From Candidatus Enterococcus murrayae (GTDB taxonomy: Bacteria > Bacillota > Bacilli > Lactobacillales > Enterococcaceae): DNA of 64,000 bases. Shown here one piece after another: positions 13,097 to 22,088 of this stretch (its first letter is position 1; each line of letters opens with the position of its first letter). Under the pieces are notes generated by a model. That model was not told the DNA's origin. It ran no database searches and worked only from the letters and a program-made list of their open reading frames with translations. The DNA lies in assembly GCF_017315985.1 (NCBI RefSeq), contig NZ_JAFLVR010000027.1, forward strand, positions 49,784 to 113,783, written 5' to 3'. The position numbers and the translations under genes were made by a program.

Positions 13097-14269
13097 ATGG
13101 CAACAAGCTTACCTCGTGTAAGAGAATCAGAACCAAATGGGGTTGTGTATCGCGATGAATTTTTAAATGTAGATTTCGGCTTGATACCAACTGGCGGTAA
13201 TAACACCGCTCATGCACCAACCTTGATCGAAACGACAGACGGCGGCCTGCTGTGCGCATGGTTTGCCGGAAGTTTTGAAGGCAGCGGGGATATTTCAATC
13301 GTGGTATCAAAGCTGAATCCAGACACACAGGTGTGGTCAGTGCCGGTCACTGTATCAAAAGGGGAGGATCGCAGCGAACAAAATCCAGCCTTCTTCCGAG
13401 CACCAGATGGACAGATCTGGTTGATCTATACCTCTCAGTTAAGTCGTCAAGAGGGAAAGGACAATATGCAGTTTACCTCGATCATCATGGTTCAAAAATC
13501 AAGTGATGAAGGAACCAGCTGGGGAGAACCAGAAGTTTTATTTGCTAATGAAGGAACTTTTTCTCGTCAGGCTATTCAGATTTTGAGTAATGAGCGCTGG
13601 ATTTTTAGTACTTGGTTATGTGAGGATTCACCGGAAGGACTGACGAATGATCCGACAGAATTTCAAATTTCTGATGATCAGGGCCAGACCTGGCGAGCGG
13701 TTCGGATGCCAGACAGCAATGGACGAGTTCATGCGAATGTTGTCGAGGTGGAAAAAGGCCATCTTGTAGCCTTTATGCGCAGCCGTTTTGCCGACCATGT
13801 GTATGCCAGTGAATCCAATGATTTTGGGGACAGCTGGAGTGTTCCAGAGGCGACTGTCCTGCCAAATAACAATGCAAGCGTCAGTGCCATCAAGCTGCAC
13901 TCGGGAGAAATCGCTTTGGCATATAACATGAACGCTGCGAATAATGCAGAATTCGGCAAGGTTACTTGGCCGGGATTGCGAAATCCAGTAGTGGTTTCGG
14001 TTTCGGAGGATTATGGAAAATCTTGGCCGATCGGTCGCATCCTTGAACCGGCTGAAGGGTATATTGGCAGAGAAAATAAAACGAACAACTCTCAGCATGA
14101 ATATCCAACGCTTTATCAAGACAGTAAAGGTATTTTGCATTTAGTCTATGCCTATAAAAACCGTCTTTGTGTTAAGTATGTGCGTTTTACGGTAGAGGAG
14201 CTGTTCGGTGAAAAACGAGAAGCAGAAGGATTATACAATCCAACATCAGGTGAAGGTGTAGATAAATAA
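13097..14269 (+). CDS. Cytoplasmic sialidase-fold (BNR/Asp-box) beta-propeller protein
   Basis: 390 residues without signal peptide or membrane anchor. Four Asp boxes of the S-x-D-x-G-x-x-W type are visible: SSDEGTSW, SDDQGQTW, SNDFGDSW and SEDYGKSW. This indicates a six- or seven-bladed propeller of the BNR_2/GH33-like group. It is annotated elsewhere as exo-sialidase by fold, but its place inside an acid-sugar operon and its cytosolic location argue against a classic secreted sialidase. It may be a hydrolase or lyase opening a substituted sugar acid after import (inference). SD AGGAGG is strong. Confidence 0.8.
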   Translation: MATSLPRVRESEPNGVVYRDEFLNVDFGLIPTGGNNTAHAPTLIETTDGGLLCAWFAGSFEGSGDISIVVSKLNPDTQVWSVPVTVSKGEDRSEQNPAFFRAPDGQIWLIYTSQLSRQEGKDNMQFTSIIMVQKSSDEGTSWGEPEVLFANEGTFSRQAIQILSNERWIFSTWLCEDSPEGLTNDPTEFQISDDQGQTWRAVRMPDSNGRVHANVVEVEKGHLVAFMRSRFADHVYASESNDFGDSWSVPEATVLPNNNASVSAIKLHSGEIALAYNMNAANNAEFGKVTWPGLRNPVVVSVSEDYGKSWPIGRILEPAEGYIGRENKTNNSQHEYPTLYQDSKGILHLVYAYKNRLCVKYVRFTVEELFGEKREAEGLYNPTSGEGVDK

Positions 14270-14340
14270 GTCTCCGCTGAAATGGTACCGCATTCTTACT
14301 AGCTTTATGAACACGATAAAAAATTAGAGGAGCGATTTGA

Positions 14341-15249
14341 ATGAAACAAACAGAATTAAAAGGAATCATTGTCCCAATCTTGACCCCGATGCATGAGGAT
14401 GAAAGCATTAATCTAGAAGAGCTTCGTGCGCAGGTCGAGCGGATGATCGAAAATGGGATTCACGGTATTTTTCCTTTCGGGACAAATGGCGAAGGCTATA
14501 TTCTGACGGCAGAAGAAAAAAAAGTAGTGCTGGAAACCGTTGTTGACCAAACCAATGGGCGTGTCCCGATTTATGCCGGAACAGGGACACTCTCTACTAA
14601 AGAAACGATCGAACAAAGTAAGATGGCGCAAGCAGCAGGAGCGGATGTACTGTCTCTCATTACGCCTAGCTTCGCCGCGGCAAGCCAAGAGGAACTATAC
14701 ACGCATTATAAAACAGTCGCTGAAGCAGTGGACATGCCGATTGTTTTATATAATATCCCAGCACGGACAGGAAATGCGATCGCACCGGCAACAGTCGGAC
14801 GTTTGGCTGAAATTGAAAATATTATCGGTGCCAAAGATTCTAGCGGGAATTTTTCAAACATCCTAGGCTATATCGATGCAGGAAAAAAGAAAACGAACGG
14901 CAATTTCTATACTCTGTCTGGCAATGACCAACTGATTATTTGGACACTGTTAGCCGGCGGAACCGGAGGCATTGCAGGCTGTGCGAATGTTTACCCACAA
15001 ACAATGGCTTCTATTTATGATTTGTTTGTTGAAGGCAAAATTGAGGAAGCTAAAAAAGCCAATGAACGTATTCAAAGCTTCAGAGCCTGCTTTAAATATG
15101 GCAATCCAAATACGATCGTGAAAACAGCTACTGGTTTACTCGGACACAATGTAGGTTCTTGTCGTGCGCCATTCAATCAAATTCCTGAAGAAGGAATCGA
15201 AGCAATCAAGAAGGTTCTAGAAGAGAATAAGGCTAAAGGAATGCAATAG
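14341..15249 (+). CDS. DapA/NanA-superfamily aldolase or dehydratase
   Basis: 302 residues of the class I aldolase superfamily that includes dihydrodipicolinate synthase, N-acetylneuraminate lyase and 2-keto-3-deoxy acid aldolases. The GTNGEG carboxylate-binding loop, the tyrosine motif YNIPARTGN and the Schiff-base lysine (about K165, in GAKDSSGN) are intact. Genuine lysine genes lie near 36.5-39.8 kb, and this copy is embedded in a catabolic operon. A role in cleaving or dehydrating a keto-deoxy sugar acid is therefore more likely than lysine synthesis. SD GAGGAG precedes the ATG. Confidence 0.85.
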   Translation: MKQTELKGIIVPILTPMHEDESINLEELRAQVERMIENGIHGIFPFGTNGEGYILTAEEKKVVLETVVDQTNGRVPIYAGTGTLSTKETIEQSKMAQAAGADVLSLITPSFAAASQEELYTHYKTVAEAVDMPIVLYNIPARTGNAIAPATVGRLAEIENIIGAKDSSGNFSNILGYIDAGKKKTNGNFYTLSGNDQLIIWTLLAGGTGGIAGCANVYPQTMASIYDLFVEGKIEEAKKANERIQSFRACFKYGNPNTIVKTATGLLGHNVGSCRAPFNQIPEEGIEAIKKVLEENKAKGMQ

Positions 15250-15254
15250 AAAAG

Positions 15255-15341
15255 GCCATTTAAATCAGTCGTTTCTTTAAATAAATGGTTCGAAGTGGAT
15301 AGAATATTTTCTTCCTAAGGAGGTCAATATTCTATCTACTT
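15255..15341 (+). other. Two consecutive stem-loops between aldolase and permease genes
   Basis: The first pairs CCATTTAAA with TTTAAATaaATGG. The second is a 16-bp stem (15293-15308 with 15326-15341, one G-T pair) around a 17-base loop that contains AAGGAGG. Neither is followed by a T run, so they look like mRNA processing or stability elements that set permease expression relative to the enzymes. Confidence 0.55.
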
Positions 15342-15376
15342 GATAAGGATAGATAAATAAAGCTTGGGAGGTTACT

Positions 15377-16660
15377 ATGACTATTCAAATGATTATTGCC
15401 TTGGCAATCACCGCATTAATGATTGTTTTGATCATGATCGACAAACTGCCATTTGGCGCACCGCCGCTATTTGCGTGTATTTTACTGGTTATATTTGGAA
15501 TTACTGATATCAAGGGTGCATTTGCTGGATTTTCAAACTCAACGATCATCATGTTGGCTGAGTTTATGGCTATTATTGCGGCGTTACAGAAGACCAATTT
15601 TATTGTTGTATTCAAAAAAGCCATGTTTTCTATGGCGAATAAGGGCGGCTTCAAATCATATATGCTGATTATCCTAGTGGTTATGCTGGGCTGCAGCATG
15701 TTCGGAACAGGTTCAACGGCGTACTATGTCCTTACTATTGGTTTGCTTTCTACTCTGCCTTATAGTAAAAAGCTTCCGCCATCAAAGGTAATTATGACTG
15801 CTGGTTTTGCTGCGAATCATCCATTGATTCCTTTTAATACGGCTTTGCAATTTGGAATCGTGACTGCTGTTCTTGGGGCAGCGGGACAAGCGATAAATGT
15901 TTCTGTTTTTAAATTTGCTATTGTCAATTTATTCTTATCCCTTGGTTTTCTGCTGAACTGTATCATTCAATATAAATTCCTGCCGGATCATCCGATCAAA
16001 GACGAGGATGAAGAGGAGACAGACTCAGCTGTAAATGAAACCGCTTCTTTATTGCCTAAATGGAAGCAAAACGTGACGTATGGAGCCTTTATCTTTGCGG
16101 TTGTTGGAATGCTGCTGCAAAGCAGAATAGGTGACGCCGGCTATGCGATGGCTGGTTTATCTGTTGCTGCCATTTTAGTTGTTGGTGTATTGGATTTTGC
16201 AGAAATTCGTGATGCCATCAGTGCTCCAATCATTTTAATGTCGGCTGGTGTCATTGGTGTTGCTGACGCTTTAGGAAATACAGGACTCACCAATTTAGTT
16301 GGCGAGACAGTCGCCGGAATGCTGGGAACAAACGTCAATCCATTTGTGATGATTTTTGCTTTCTGTATTTTGACGAGCCTGCTAGCTACTTTGACCGGTT
16401 CAACGATTGGTACAGTGTATGTTTTCACACCTTTAGCCATTGCTGTATGTTCGAATCTTGGACTAGATCCTACAGCGGCAGCCTGTGCAATCGTTATTTC
16501 GGGCTGGTGCGGACACTTTCTACCTATCGATGGCATGCCTGCTATGATCTTAGGATATGGAAAATATTCGGCAAAAGAGTTTTGGGTATTTACGATACCG
16601 CAATATTTCATTCGATTATTGGCTTTAACTGTTGGATCACTGATCATGTTCCCTATGTAA
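15377..16660 (+). CDS. Anion permease of the ion-transporter (SLC13/CitMHS-like) superfamily
   Basis: 427 residues with about ten to eleven hydrophobic segments and a hydrophilic central loop (about residues 210-235, rich in D and E). Two re-entrant-like repeats are suggested by GFSNSTIIMLAEFMA and TGSTIGTVYVFTPLA. This architecture fits dicarboxylate and sugar-acid carriers. As the only transporter in the operon, it probably imports the acid-sugar substrate (inference). SD GGGAGG lies seven bases from the ATG. Two stem-loops separate it from the aldolase gene. Confidence 0.8.
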   Translation: MTIQMIIALAITALMIVLIMIDKLPFGAPPLFACILLVIFGITDIKGAFAGFSNSTIIMLAEFMAIIAALQKTNFIVVFKKAMFSMANKGGFKSYMLIILVVMLGCSMFGTGSTAYYVLTIGLLSTLPYSKKLPPSKVIMTAGFAANHPLIPFNTALQFGIVTAVLGAAGQAINVSVFKFAIVNLFLSLGFLLNCIIQYKFLPDHPIKDEDEEETDSAVNETASLLPKWKQNVTYGAFIFAVVGMLLQSRIGDAGYAMAGLSVAAILVVGVLDFAEIRDAISAPIILMSAGVIGVADALGNTGLTNLVGETVAGMLGTNVNPFVMIFAFCILTSLLATLTGSTIGTVYVFTPLAIAVCSNLGLDPTAAACAIVISGWCGHFLPIDGMPAMILGYGKYSAKEFWVFTIPQYFIRLLALTVGSLIMFPM

Positions 16661-16680
16661 AAAAATAAAGAGGTGCGAAA

Positions 16681-17028
16681 ATGACAAATAAATTTGAGCT
16701 AGAACATATTGGAATCAATACAGAAAATACTAAGGAGGCCGAGGAGCTGGCTGCTTTATTAAGCAGTATGTTCAATTTGACTTCCCGTCATGGACAAAAA
16801 TCAGAATTCGCTGGAGATTATTTTGAATGTATGAGAAGTCCGTTTCTAGGTAAAAATGGCCACATCGCTATGAGAACACCAGATTTAGAAGGTGCTGTTA
16901 CTGAACTGAAGGAGAAAGGTCTTTCTTTCAATATGGAGACAGCGGCTTACGATGAAGCTGGAAAGCTGAAAAATATTTATTTAGCTGGAGAGTTTGGCGG
17001 CTTTGCGATTCATATTTTAAGAAAGTAA
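16681..17028 (+). CDS. VOC-superfamily (glyoxalase/dioxygenase fold) protein
   Basis: 115 residues with the paired beta-alpha-beta-beta-beta modules of the vicinal-oxygen-chelate fold. LEHIGINTEN supplies a likely first metal histidine, and KNGHIAMRTPDLEGAVTELKEKG forms the second module. Such proteins can act as epimerases, lyases or isomerases. It is the last gene of the acid-sugar operon, 20 bases after the permease, and a terminator follows. Specific function is unknown. Confidence 0.75.
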   Translation: MTNKFELEHIGINTENTKEAEELAALLSSMFNLTSRHGQKSEFAGDYFECMRSPFLGKNGHIAMRTPDLEGAVTELKEKGLSFNMETAAYDEAGKLKNIYLAGEFGGFAIHILRK

Positions 17029-17066
17029 ACGGGAATATCGCATTATCTGGAATAAATTTGAATAAT

Positions 17067-17112
17067 AAGACTTGTGTATTTGAGATGAATTATACGCAAG
17101 TCTTCTTTTTTA
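17067..17112 (+). terminator. Terminator of the acid-sugar operon
   Basis: The 13-bp stem AAGACTTGTGTAT / ATACGCAAGTCTT contains one G-T pair and is followed by CTTTTTT. It lies directly before the SD of the calcium ATPase, so that gene either reads through or has a promoter close to or inside this element. Confidence 0.85.
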
Positions 17113-17132
17113 AGAAAAAACAGGAGGAGCAT

Positions 17133-19872
17133 ATGACAGAGTTAACTAAAAAGCAAAGGACGATGGAATTTTATTCAGAGACTTCAGAGGACGTATTGGC
17201 GAACCTGGATTCATCAGCTGAAGGACTAAGCGGAAGCGAAGCACAAAAACGTCTGACAGATTATGGAAAAAATGAATTAGCCGAAGGGAAAAAGAAGAGC
17301 CTATTCATGAAGTTTGCGGAGCAATTCAAGGATTTCATGATTTTAGTTTTATTGGCAGCCGCGATAATATCCGCTGTTGTTTCTCATGAAGTTGTGGATT
17401 CGATCATTATTTTGCTGGTGGTAATTATTAACGCCATTATGGGTGTCTTTCAAGAAGCAAAGGCGGAGCAGGCGATCGAGGCTCTAAAGGAAATGTCTAC
17501 GCCTAACGCCAATGTTTTAAGAGATGGTCATACCTTATCTATCAAAAGTGATGATTTGGTTCCTGGAGATATCGTATTACTGGAGGCAGGCGATGTCGTT
17601 CCAGCGGATATTCGTCTGTTGGAGGCCGCATCATTAAAAATTGAAGAGGCTGCTTTAACGGGTGAATCAGTTCCTGTGGAAAAGACTATCACTGTCTTGC
17701 CGGCTGGGGATATCGGTATTGGCGATCGTGTGAATATGGCCTTTTCAAATAGTAATGTTACATACGGCCGCGGAAAAGGGGTCGTGGTAAATACAGGAAT
17801 GAGTACCGAAGTAGGAAAAATCGCCGACATGCTGGCGCAAGCGGATGAAACTGAAACGCCATTAAAGAATAACTTGAATGATTTAGGAAAATTTTTGACA
17901 ATGGCTATCATCGCAATCGCCGTGATCATGTTCGTTGTTGGAACCGTGTTTAACGGCACTTCTTTTGTCGATATGCTGCTGACGTCTATTTCATTGGCGG
18001 TAGCCGGTAGCCGCGATTCCTGAAGGCTTGCCTGCGATCGTCACGATCATTTTAGCGTTAGGAACACAAGTGATGGCGAAACGAAATTCGGTCATTCGGA
18101 AACTTCCGGCAGTTGAAACGTTAGGGAGTACGGATATCATTGCTTCCGATAAAACAGGAACCTTGACCCTGAACCAAATGACCGTGGAAAAATGGTACGA
18201 CGATTTTCAACAAAAATCCTCTAAGAATCCGATTAAGCTGGACAACATGACACTAAAAATCATGAATTATGCGAATGATACCAAAATTGCTCAAGACGGC
18301 AGCTTGATTGGTGATCCGACTGAAACAGCATTGGTGCAGTTTGGGATTGATCAGAAATTTTCTCTTGGTGAAAGCCTGCAACAGGAACCGCGGGTTGGCG
18401 AGCTGCCGTTTGATTCAGACCGCAAATTGATGAGTACCGTGCATCAGCTTTCAAATGGGCGCTATCTAGTGGCTGTGAAGGGTGCCCCGGATGTGCTGAT
18501 CCAACGAACAAATCGTGTCTTTGTTGCTGGAGAAGAAGTTTCGATGACAGAAAAGCAAAGAAACGAAATTTTGTTCAATAATGCGGATATGGCGAAACAA
18601 GCCTTGCGAGTGTTAGCGATGGGCTTTAAGTATCTTGACGAGTTCCCACAAGAGCTGACATCAGAAGTACTTGAAAATGATTTATGCTTTGCTGGTTTGG
18701 TGGGAATGATCGATCCGGAACGAGAAGAAGCGGCTGAAGCAGTCAGAATGGCTAAGGAAGCGGGAATACGTCCGATTATGATCACTGGCGATCATAAGGA
18801 TACCGCCGAAGCGATCGCGGTTCGATTGGGGATTATTCATTCCGGTAATTCCAACGCGGTCTTAACAGGTGCCGAGCTGAACGAGATGAGTGATGAGGTA
18901 TTTGCGAAACAGGTATACAATTATTCTGTTTATGCACGTGTATCGCCTGAGCATAAAGTTCGAATCGTCAAAGCCTGGCAGCAGGAGGGAAAGGTAGTAG
19001 CGATGACTGGCGATGGCGTCAATGATGCGCCGTCCTTGAAGCAGGCCGATATTGGTATCGGTATGGGAATTACCGGAACCGAGGTGTCTAAAGGAGCGTC
19101 CGATATGGTATTGGCGGATGATAATTTTGCTACGATCGTTGTCGCAGTAGAAGAAGGCCGCAAAGTATTTTCCAATATCCAAAAAACGGTTCAGTATTTA
19201 TTGGCAGCTAACCTAGGAGAAGTATTGACATTGTTTATTGCAACAATGTTTGCTTGGGACACACTGCTGCCAATTCATCTATTATGGATCAATTTAGTCA
19301 CCGATACTTTTCCGGCGATTGCTTTAGGAATGGAGCCAGCAGAAAAAGATCTGATGAGCCACAAACCGCGAGGAAGAAGCTCGAATCTATTTTCCGGCGG
19401 TGTCTTTAGCAGCATCATTTATCAAGGAATCCTAGAAGGCGGACTGACGCTATTTGTTTATTGGTTTGCTATTCAGAATCCAGCACATACGGCATTGAAT
19501 ATGCCGGAACTTTCAACACAAGCCCTGTATAATTTACAGCATGCAGATGCTCTGACGATGTGTTTCGCGACACTTGGATTTATGCAGCTGTTCCATGCCT
19601 TTAATGTGAAGTCGGTAAAACAGTCGATCTTTAAAGTAGGGCCTTTCCGAAATAAGACCTTTAATTGGGCAATCTTGCTTTCCTTTGTTTTAATGGGTGT
19701 GATCATCCTAGTTCCAGGGCTTAACGATATTTTCCGAGTAGCGTCATTGAATGGCACACAATGGGGTGTCGTTGCCGGAGTTTCCTTCTCAATTATTCCA
19801 ATCGTTGAAGTTGTTAAGCTATTTCAACGGAAACTGCATAAGGAGAAAGTAGAAGAGGCTGTGATCGAGTAA
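17133..19872 (+). pseudogene. Calcium-transporting P-type ATPase, frameshifted
   Basis: The two parts together encode a full P2A-type ATPase of about 910 residues. Part one (17133-18023) has the actuator motif LTGESVPVEK and TM1-TM3. Part two, from about 18013, has the PEGLP motif of TM4, the phosphorylation site DKTGTLTLNQ, the hinge TGDGVNDAPSLKQAD and the six C-terminal membrane helices. The break is a 7-bp tandem duplication (17999-18012); removing one copy restores ...SLAVAAIPEGLPA. The 3' part has only a TTG with a poor SD, so independent expression is unlikely. The true start is the ATG at 17133 after AGGAGG. It may be a real null allele, a reversible slippage allele or an assembly error. 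Confidence 0.9.
17999..18012 (+). repeat. 7-bp tandem duplication causing the ATPase frameshift
   Basis: GGTAGCC occurs twice in a row (17999-18005 and 18006-18012). The flanking codons read in one frame before the duplication and shift by one after it. The duplication lies just upstream of the conserved IPEGLP codons of transmembrane helix 4. Confidence 0.93.
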
Positions 19873-19951
19873 ATGATTCGGTTTAGCTGAAAAACAGATG
19901 AAATAGATGCAGTCGAATTTTTATGATTTAAAAAGAATAAATGACGAATCC

Positions 19952-20055
19952 GAAAGTTTTTTTGGAAAATACTTAACAAAATGAAAGCGAATGACCCTTT
20001 TACTATCAATTGATAAAGTAAAAGGGTCATTTTGCTTTCTATTTATTTTTTTGCA
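19952..20055 (+). repeat. Dispersed terminator-repeat, copy 2
   Basis: The core GAAAGTTTTTTTGGAAAATA / CTTAACAAAATGAAAGC is followed by a hairpin (19987-20035) with a 15-bp perfect stem, AATGACCCTTTTACT / AGTAAAAGGGTCATT, and T-rich sequence. It lies 79 bases after the ATPase stop, in the same orientation. The rest of 19873-20158 shows no gene. Confidence 0.85.
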
Positions 20056-20158
20056 GGAAAGCTCTTTTCTTCAATTCTTCCTAGCAAGCTGTCGCGAGAG
20101 GTTTACTAAAATTTTTATTGAATTTGAAATTTATTAAGCCTGAAGCAGAGATAAACGC

Positions 20159-20208
20159 TATAATGAACATACTATAGAAATGTACGTAAAGAGGAATGAC
20201 TCCTCTTT
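20159..20208 (+). promoter_or_regulatory. Candidate -10 element and leader hairpin of the phosphoesterase gene
   Basis: A perfect TATAAT lies at 20159-20164 without a convincing -35. At 20188-20208 the leader forms the perfect stem AAAGAGGA / TCCTCTTT with a five-base loop. The right arm is pyrimidine-rich and lies seven bases before the SD AGAGGTG (20215-20221), so it could compete for SD pairing. Confidence 0.4.
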
Positions 20209-20226
20209 GAGCATAGAGGTGCTTGA

Positions 20227-21912
20227 ATGAAATCGAAGGAAAATGAAAAAGATTTGATGATAAGAAAGCAAGAGCTGTCCCTGCCAGCGAGTGCCGCCCT
20301 GCCGCCGATGCTGGCTGAACGAATGGCGCTTTATCCAGAAAATAAACGGCGTCCAGTCAATAAAACTGTCTTTAATAATCAGTACTTTCAATTGACGTAC
20401 AATACCAGAAATCATTCAATGGCCATCTCTTCAAAGGGCGACCTCGTATACTCAGCGATTCCTTATGATACCGCGCGGAACTATATTCAGCGGGCAGCGA
20501 TTCAATATTTGCTTCATCCCGAGGAAATACGGCGCTATATCGAGCTGCATCAGACAACGTTGGAAAAATATTTGACGTTAAGTATTTTCCAGGTGACGGG
20601 TAATCGAGTCGAAGAAAACTCCTTTGAGGTGAAGCAGGCGTATAACGCGATTTTGCAAAATCCGCTATTAGAGATTCAGATCGCCGGCCGTCTGATGCAA
20701 CATGATGAGACGGGGCCGTTGTCGGCGAATCTTGCCGGTAAGTTTTTGTTTAGCGAGAATGTAAAAACAGGGATTGCCGGCTATATTTCGGAGTATTTGA
20801 ATTTTGTGGTTCAGCTGGCTCATTCATTGCCATTAATGATCGATGGGAAGGATGTTCAGCTGCTAGAAGCAGCGGGGCAAGAGCAGCAGTTGTTGGAGCA
20901 AGGGCTGACGATTCATTCGGACATTGATTCAGCGTTGTCCTTACTGCCGCAAGAGGTGAAAAAAGGGCTCGAAAATGCACTTGTGGCTACGGACTCTGCT
21001 TCTCTGGTCAATACACAGCCGCTTTTACGCTCAGAGTATGGCGAAGAATTATCAAAAGTGCGAGATAACTATGTGGCTCACAGTGTCCATCCAGACGAAG
21101 CAGAAAAATATTTCAGAAATGTCCATTCCACTGAAAACCGAAATTTAGTGAATGTTGTTTCAGATATTCATTCGAAGGATGGAAAGCTGCCGTTTCTTAA
21201 TCGGCATTTTAATATTCTGACAGGGGACGTCTCTGATTCCCGTGTACACGACGAAGAGATAGAAGGAATCTACCTTATAGGCGGTCACGAATTAGTAGAT
21301 GTATTGCCTGAAACAACGGATCAGACAGATGAACAATGGGAAAAATGGCGTCCGTTTTTCCACTATGCATGGTTTAAAGAATTGCTGCAGGAGCCAGACG
21401 AGGCTTGGTATTTACTGCCGACAGGAAATCATCCCTTTTACGAAGTTGTCGAAGCGGAGCTTGCTGCTCGTTTTCCAAAAATGAATGTGCTGAATAATAA
21501 GAGCCTGATCCATGAGGACGTCCGCTACATCGGACTTACGATTCCTGTTGCATTAGTAAAACGAAAAAAAGCCCAGCAGCAGTTCATTTTAAAGGCTCTG
21601 GAAAAATTATTAGGCGAAAATACAGAAATACCGACGGTGATCGTTTCTCATGCGCCGTTGTTTAATGAATTGAGTCTGTTGCCCGAGACGAGCGAGGCTT
21701 ACAATAAGGACTATATTTGTGAAGAGCCGAAAATTGAAAAACTGTTTGAACAGTACAATATTATTGGAGCGATCCACGGACATCACCATATTCCAGCATC
21801 CTCACGCCGATTCAAGAATGCTGAATTTGCTGGGAAACGACTGTTTGTCGTGTGCTCGATTTATTCGAAGGTGAATACAGGGTTCGAGCTGATGAGTTTA
21901 TTGCAGAATTAG
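20227..21912 (+). CDS. Calcineurin-like metallophosphoesterase with an unrecognised N-terminal region
   Basis: 561 residues. The C-terminal part from about residue 310 has the full set of metallophosphoesterase motifs: SDIHSKDG (D-x-H), TGDVSDS (GD-x-x-D), PTGNHPF (GNH), VSHAP and GAIHGHHH. The preceding 300 residues are mostly helical and soluble and match no family I know. The protein has no signal peptide and should be cytoplasmic. Substrate is unknown; members of this superfamily act on nucleotides, nucleic acids, phospholipids or proteins. SD AGAGGTG is six bases before the ATG. It is a single-gene unit ending in a terminator. Confidence 0.8.
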   Translation: MKSKENEKDLMIRKQELSLPASAALPPMLAERMALYPENKRRPVNKTVFNNQYFQLTYNTRNHSMAISSKGDLVYSAIPYDTARNYIQRAAIQYLLHPEEIRRYIELHQTTLEKYLTLSIFQVTGNRVEENSFEVKQAYNAILQNPLLEIQIAGRLMQHDETGPLSANLAGKFLFSENVKTGIAGYISEYLNFVVQLAHSLPLMIDGKDVQLLEAAGQEQQLLEQGLTIHSDIDSALSLLPQEVKKGLENALVATDSASLVNTQPLLRSEYGEELSKVRDNYVAHSVHPDEAEKYFRNVHSTENRNLVNVVSDIHSKDGKLPFLNRHFNILTGDVSDSRVHDEEIEGIYLIGGHELVDVLPETTDQTDEQWEKWRPFFHYAWFKELLQEPDEAWYLLPTGNHPFYEVVEAELAARFPKMNVLNNKSLIHEDVRYIGLTIPVALVKRKKAQQQFILKALEKLLGENTEIPTVIVSHAPLFNELSLLPETSEAYNKDYICEEPKIEKLFEQYNIIGAIHGHHHIPASSRRFKNAEFAGKRLFVVCSIYSKVNTGFELMSLLQN

Positions 21913-21924
21913 AATAAAAGTGTT

Positions 21925-21967
21925 AAAAGATCTGTACCTTTCGATGAAGGGCTGCGGATCTTTTTTT
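21925..21967 (+). terminator. Rho-independent terminator after the phosphoesterase gene
   Basis: AAAAGATC pairs with GATCTTTT around an inner CCTT/AAGG helix, followed by seven T. Confidence 0.85.
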
Positions 21968-22005
21968 GTAGTGTAAATGCGCTGTTTTTTGAAAATACTT
22001 TTTCA

Positions 22006-22058
22006 TTGACAATGTATCTAAAAGACCTATAATTAGCAAGTTGATATATCTAAAAGAC
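22006..22058 (+). promoter_or_regulatory. Promoter and direct-repeat operator of the PadR-MFS operon
   Basis: -35 TTGACA (22006-22011) and -10 TATAAT (22028-22033) are both perfect, with 16-base spacing. The 12-mer TATCTAAAAGAC occurs at 22015-22026, inside the spacer, and again at 22047-22058, 32 bp downstream (three helical turns). This is the expected layout of an autorepressor site for the PadR protein encoded next; the binding is inferred. Confidence 0.75.
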
Positions 22059-22088
22059 TGATTCAGCTTTTCCAGAGGGGAGGATATA

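Noticed and set aside
13628..14140. Long open frame (170 codons) antisense to the propeller gene
   Set aside because: It has no SD or promoter, mirrors the codon pattern of the plus-strand gene and shows no recognisable protein features.
14341..15249. DapA homologue as a lysine-biosynthesis gene
   Set aside because: It is embedded in a catabolic operon 21 kb from the lysine cluster, with a regulator and a permease of that operon.
18028..19872. Second half of the ATPase as an independent gene starting at TTG
   Set aside because: It would begin in the middle of TM4 with a poor SD, and the 7-bp duplication explains the break fully.
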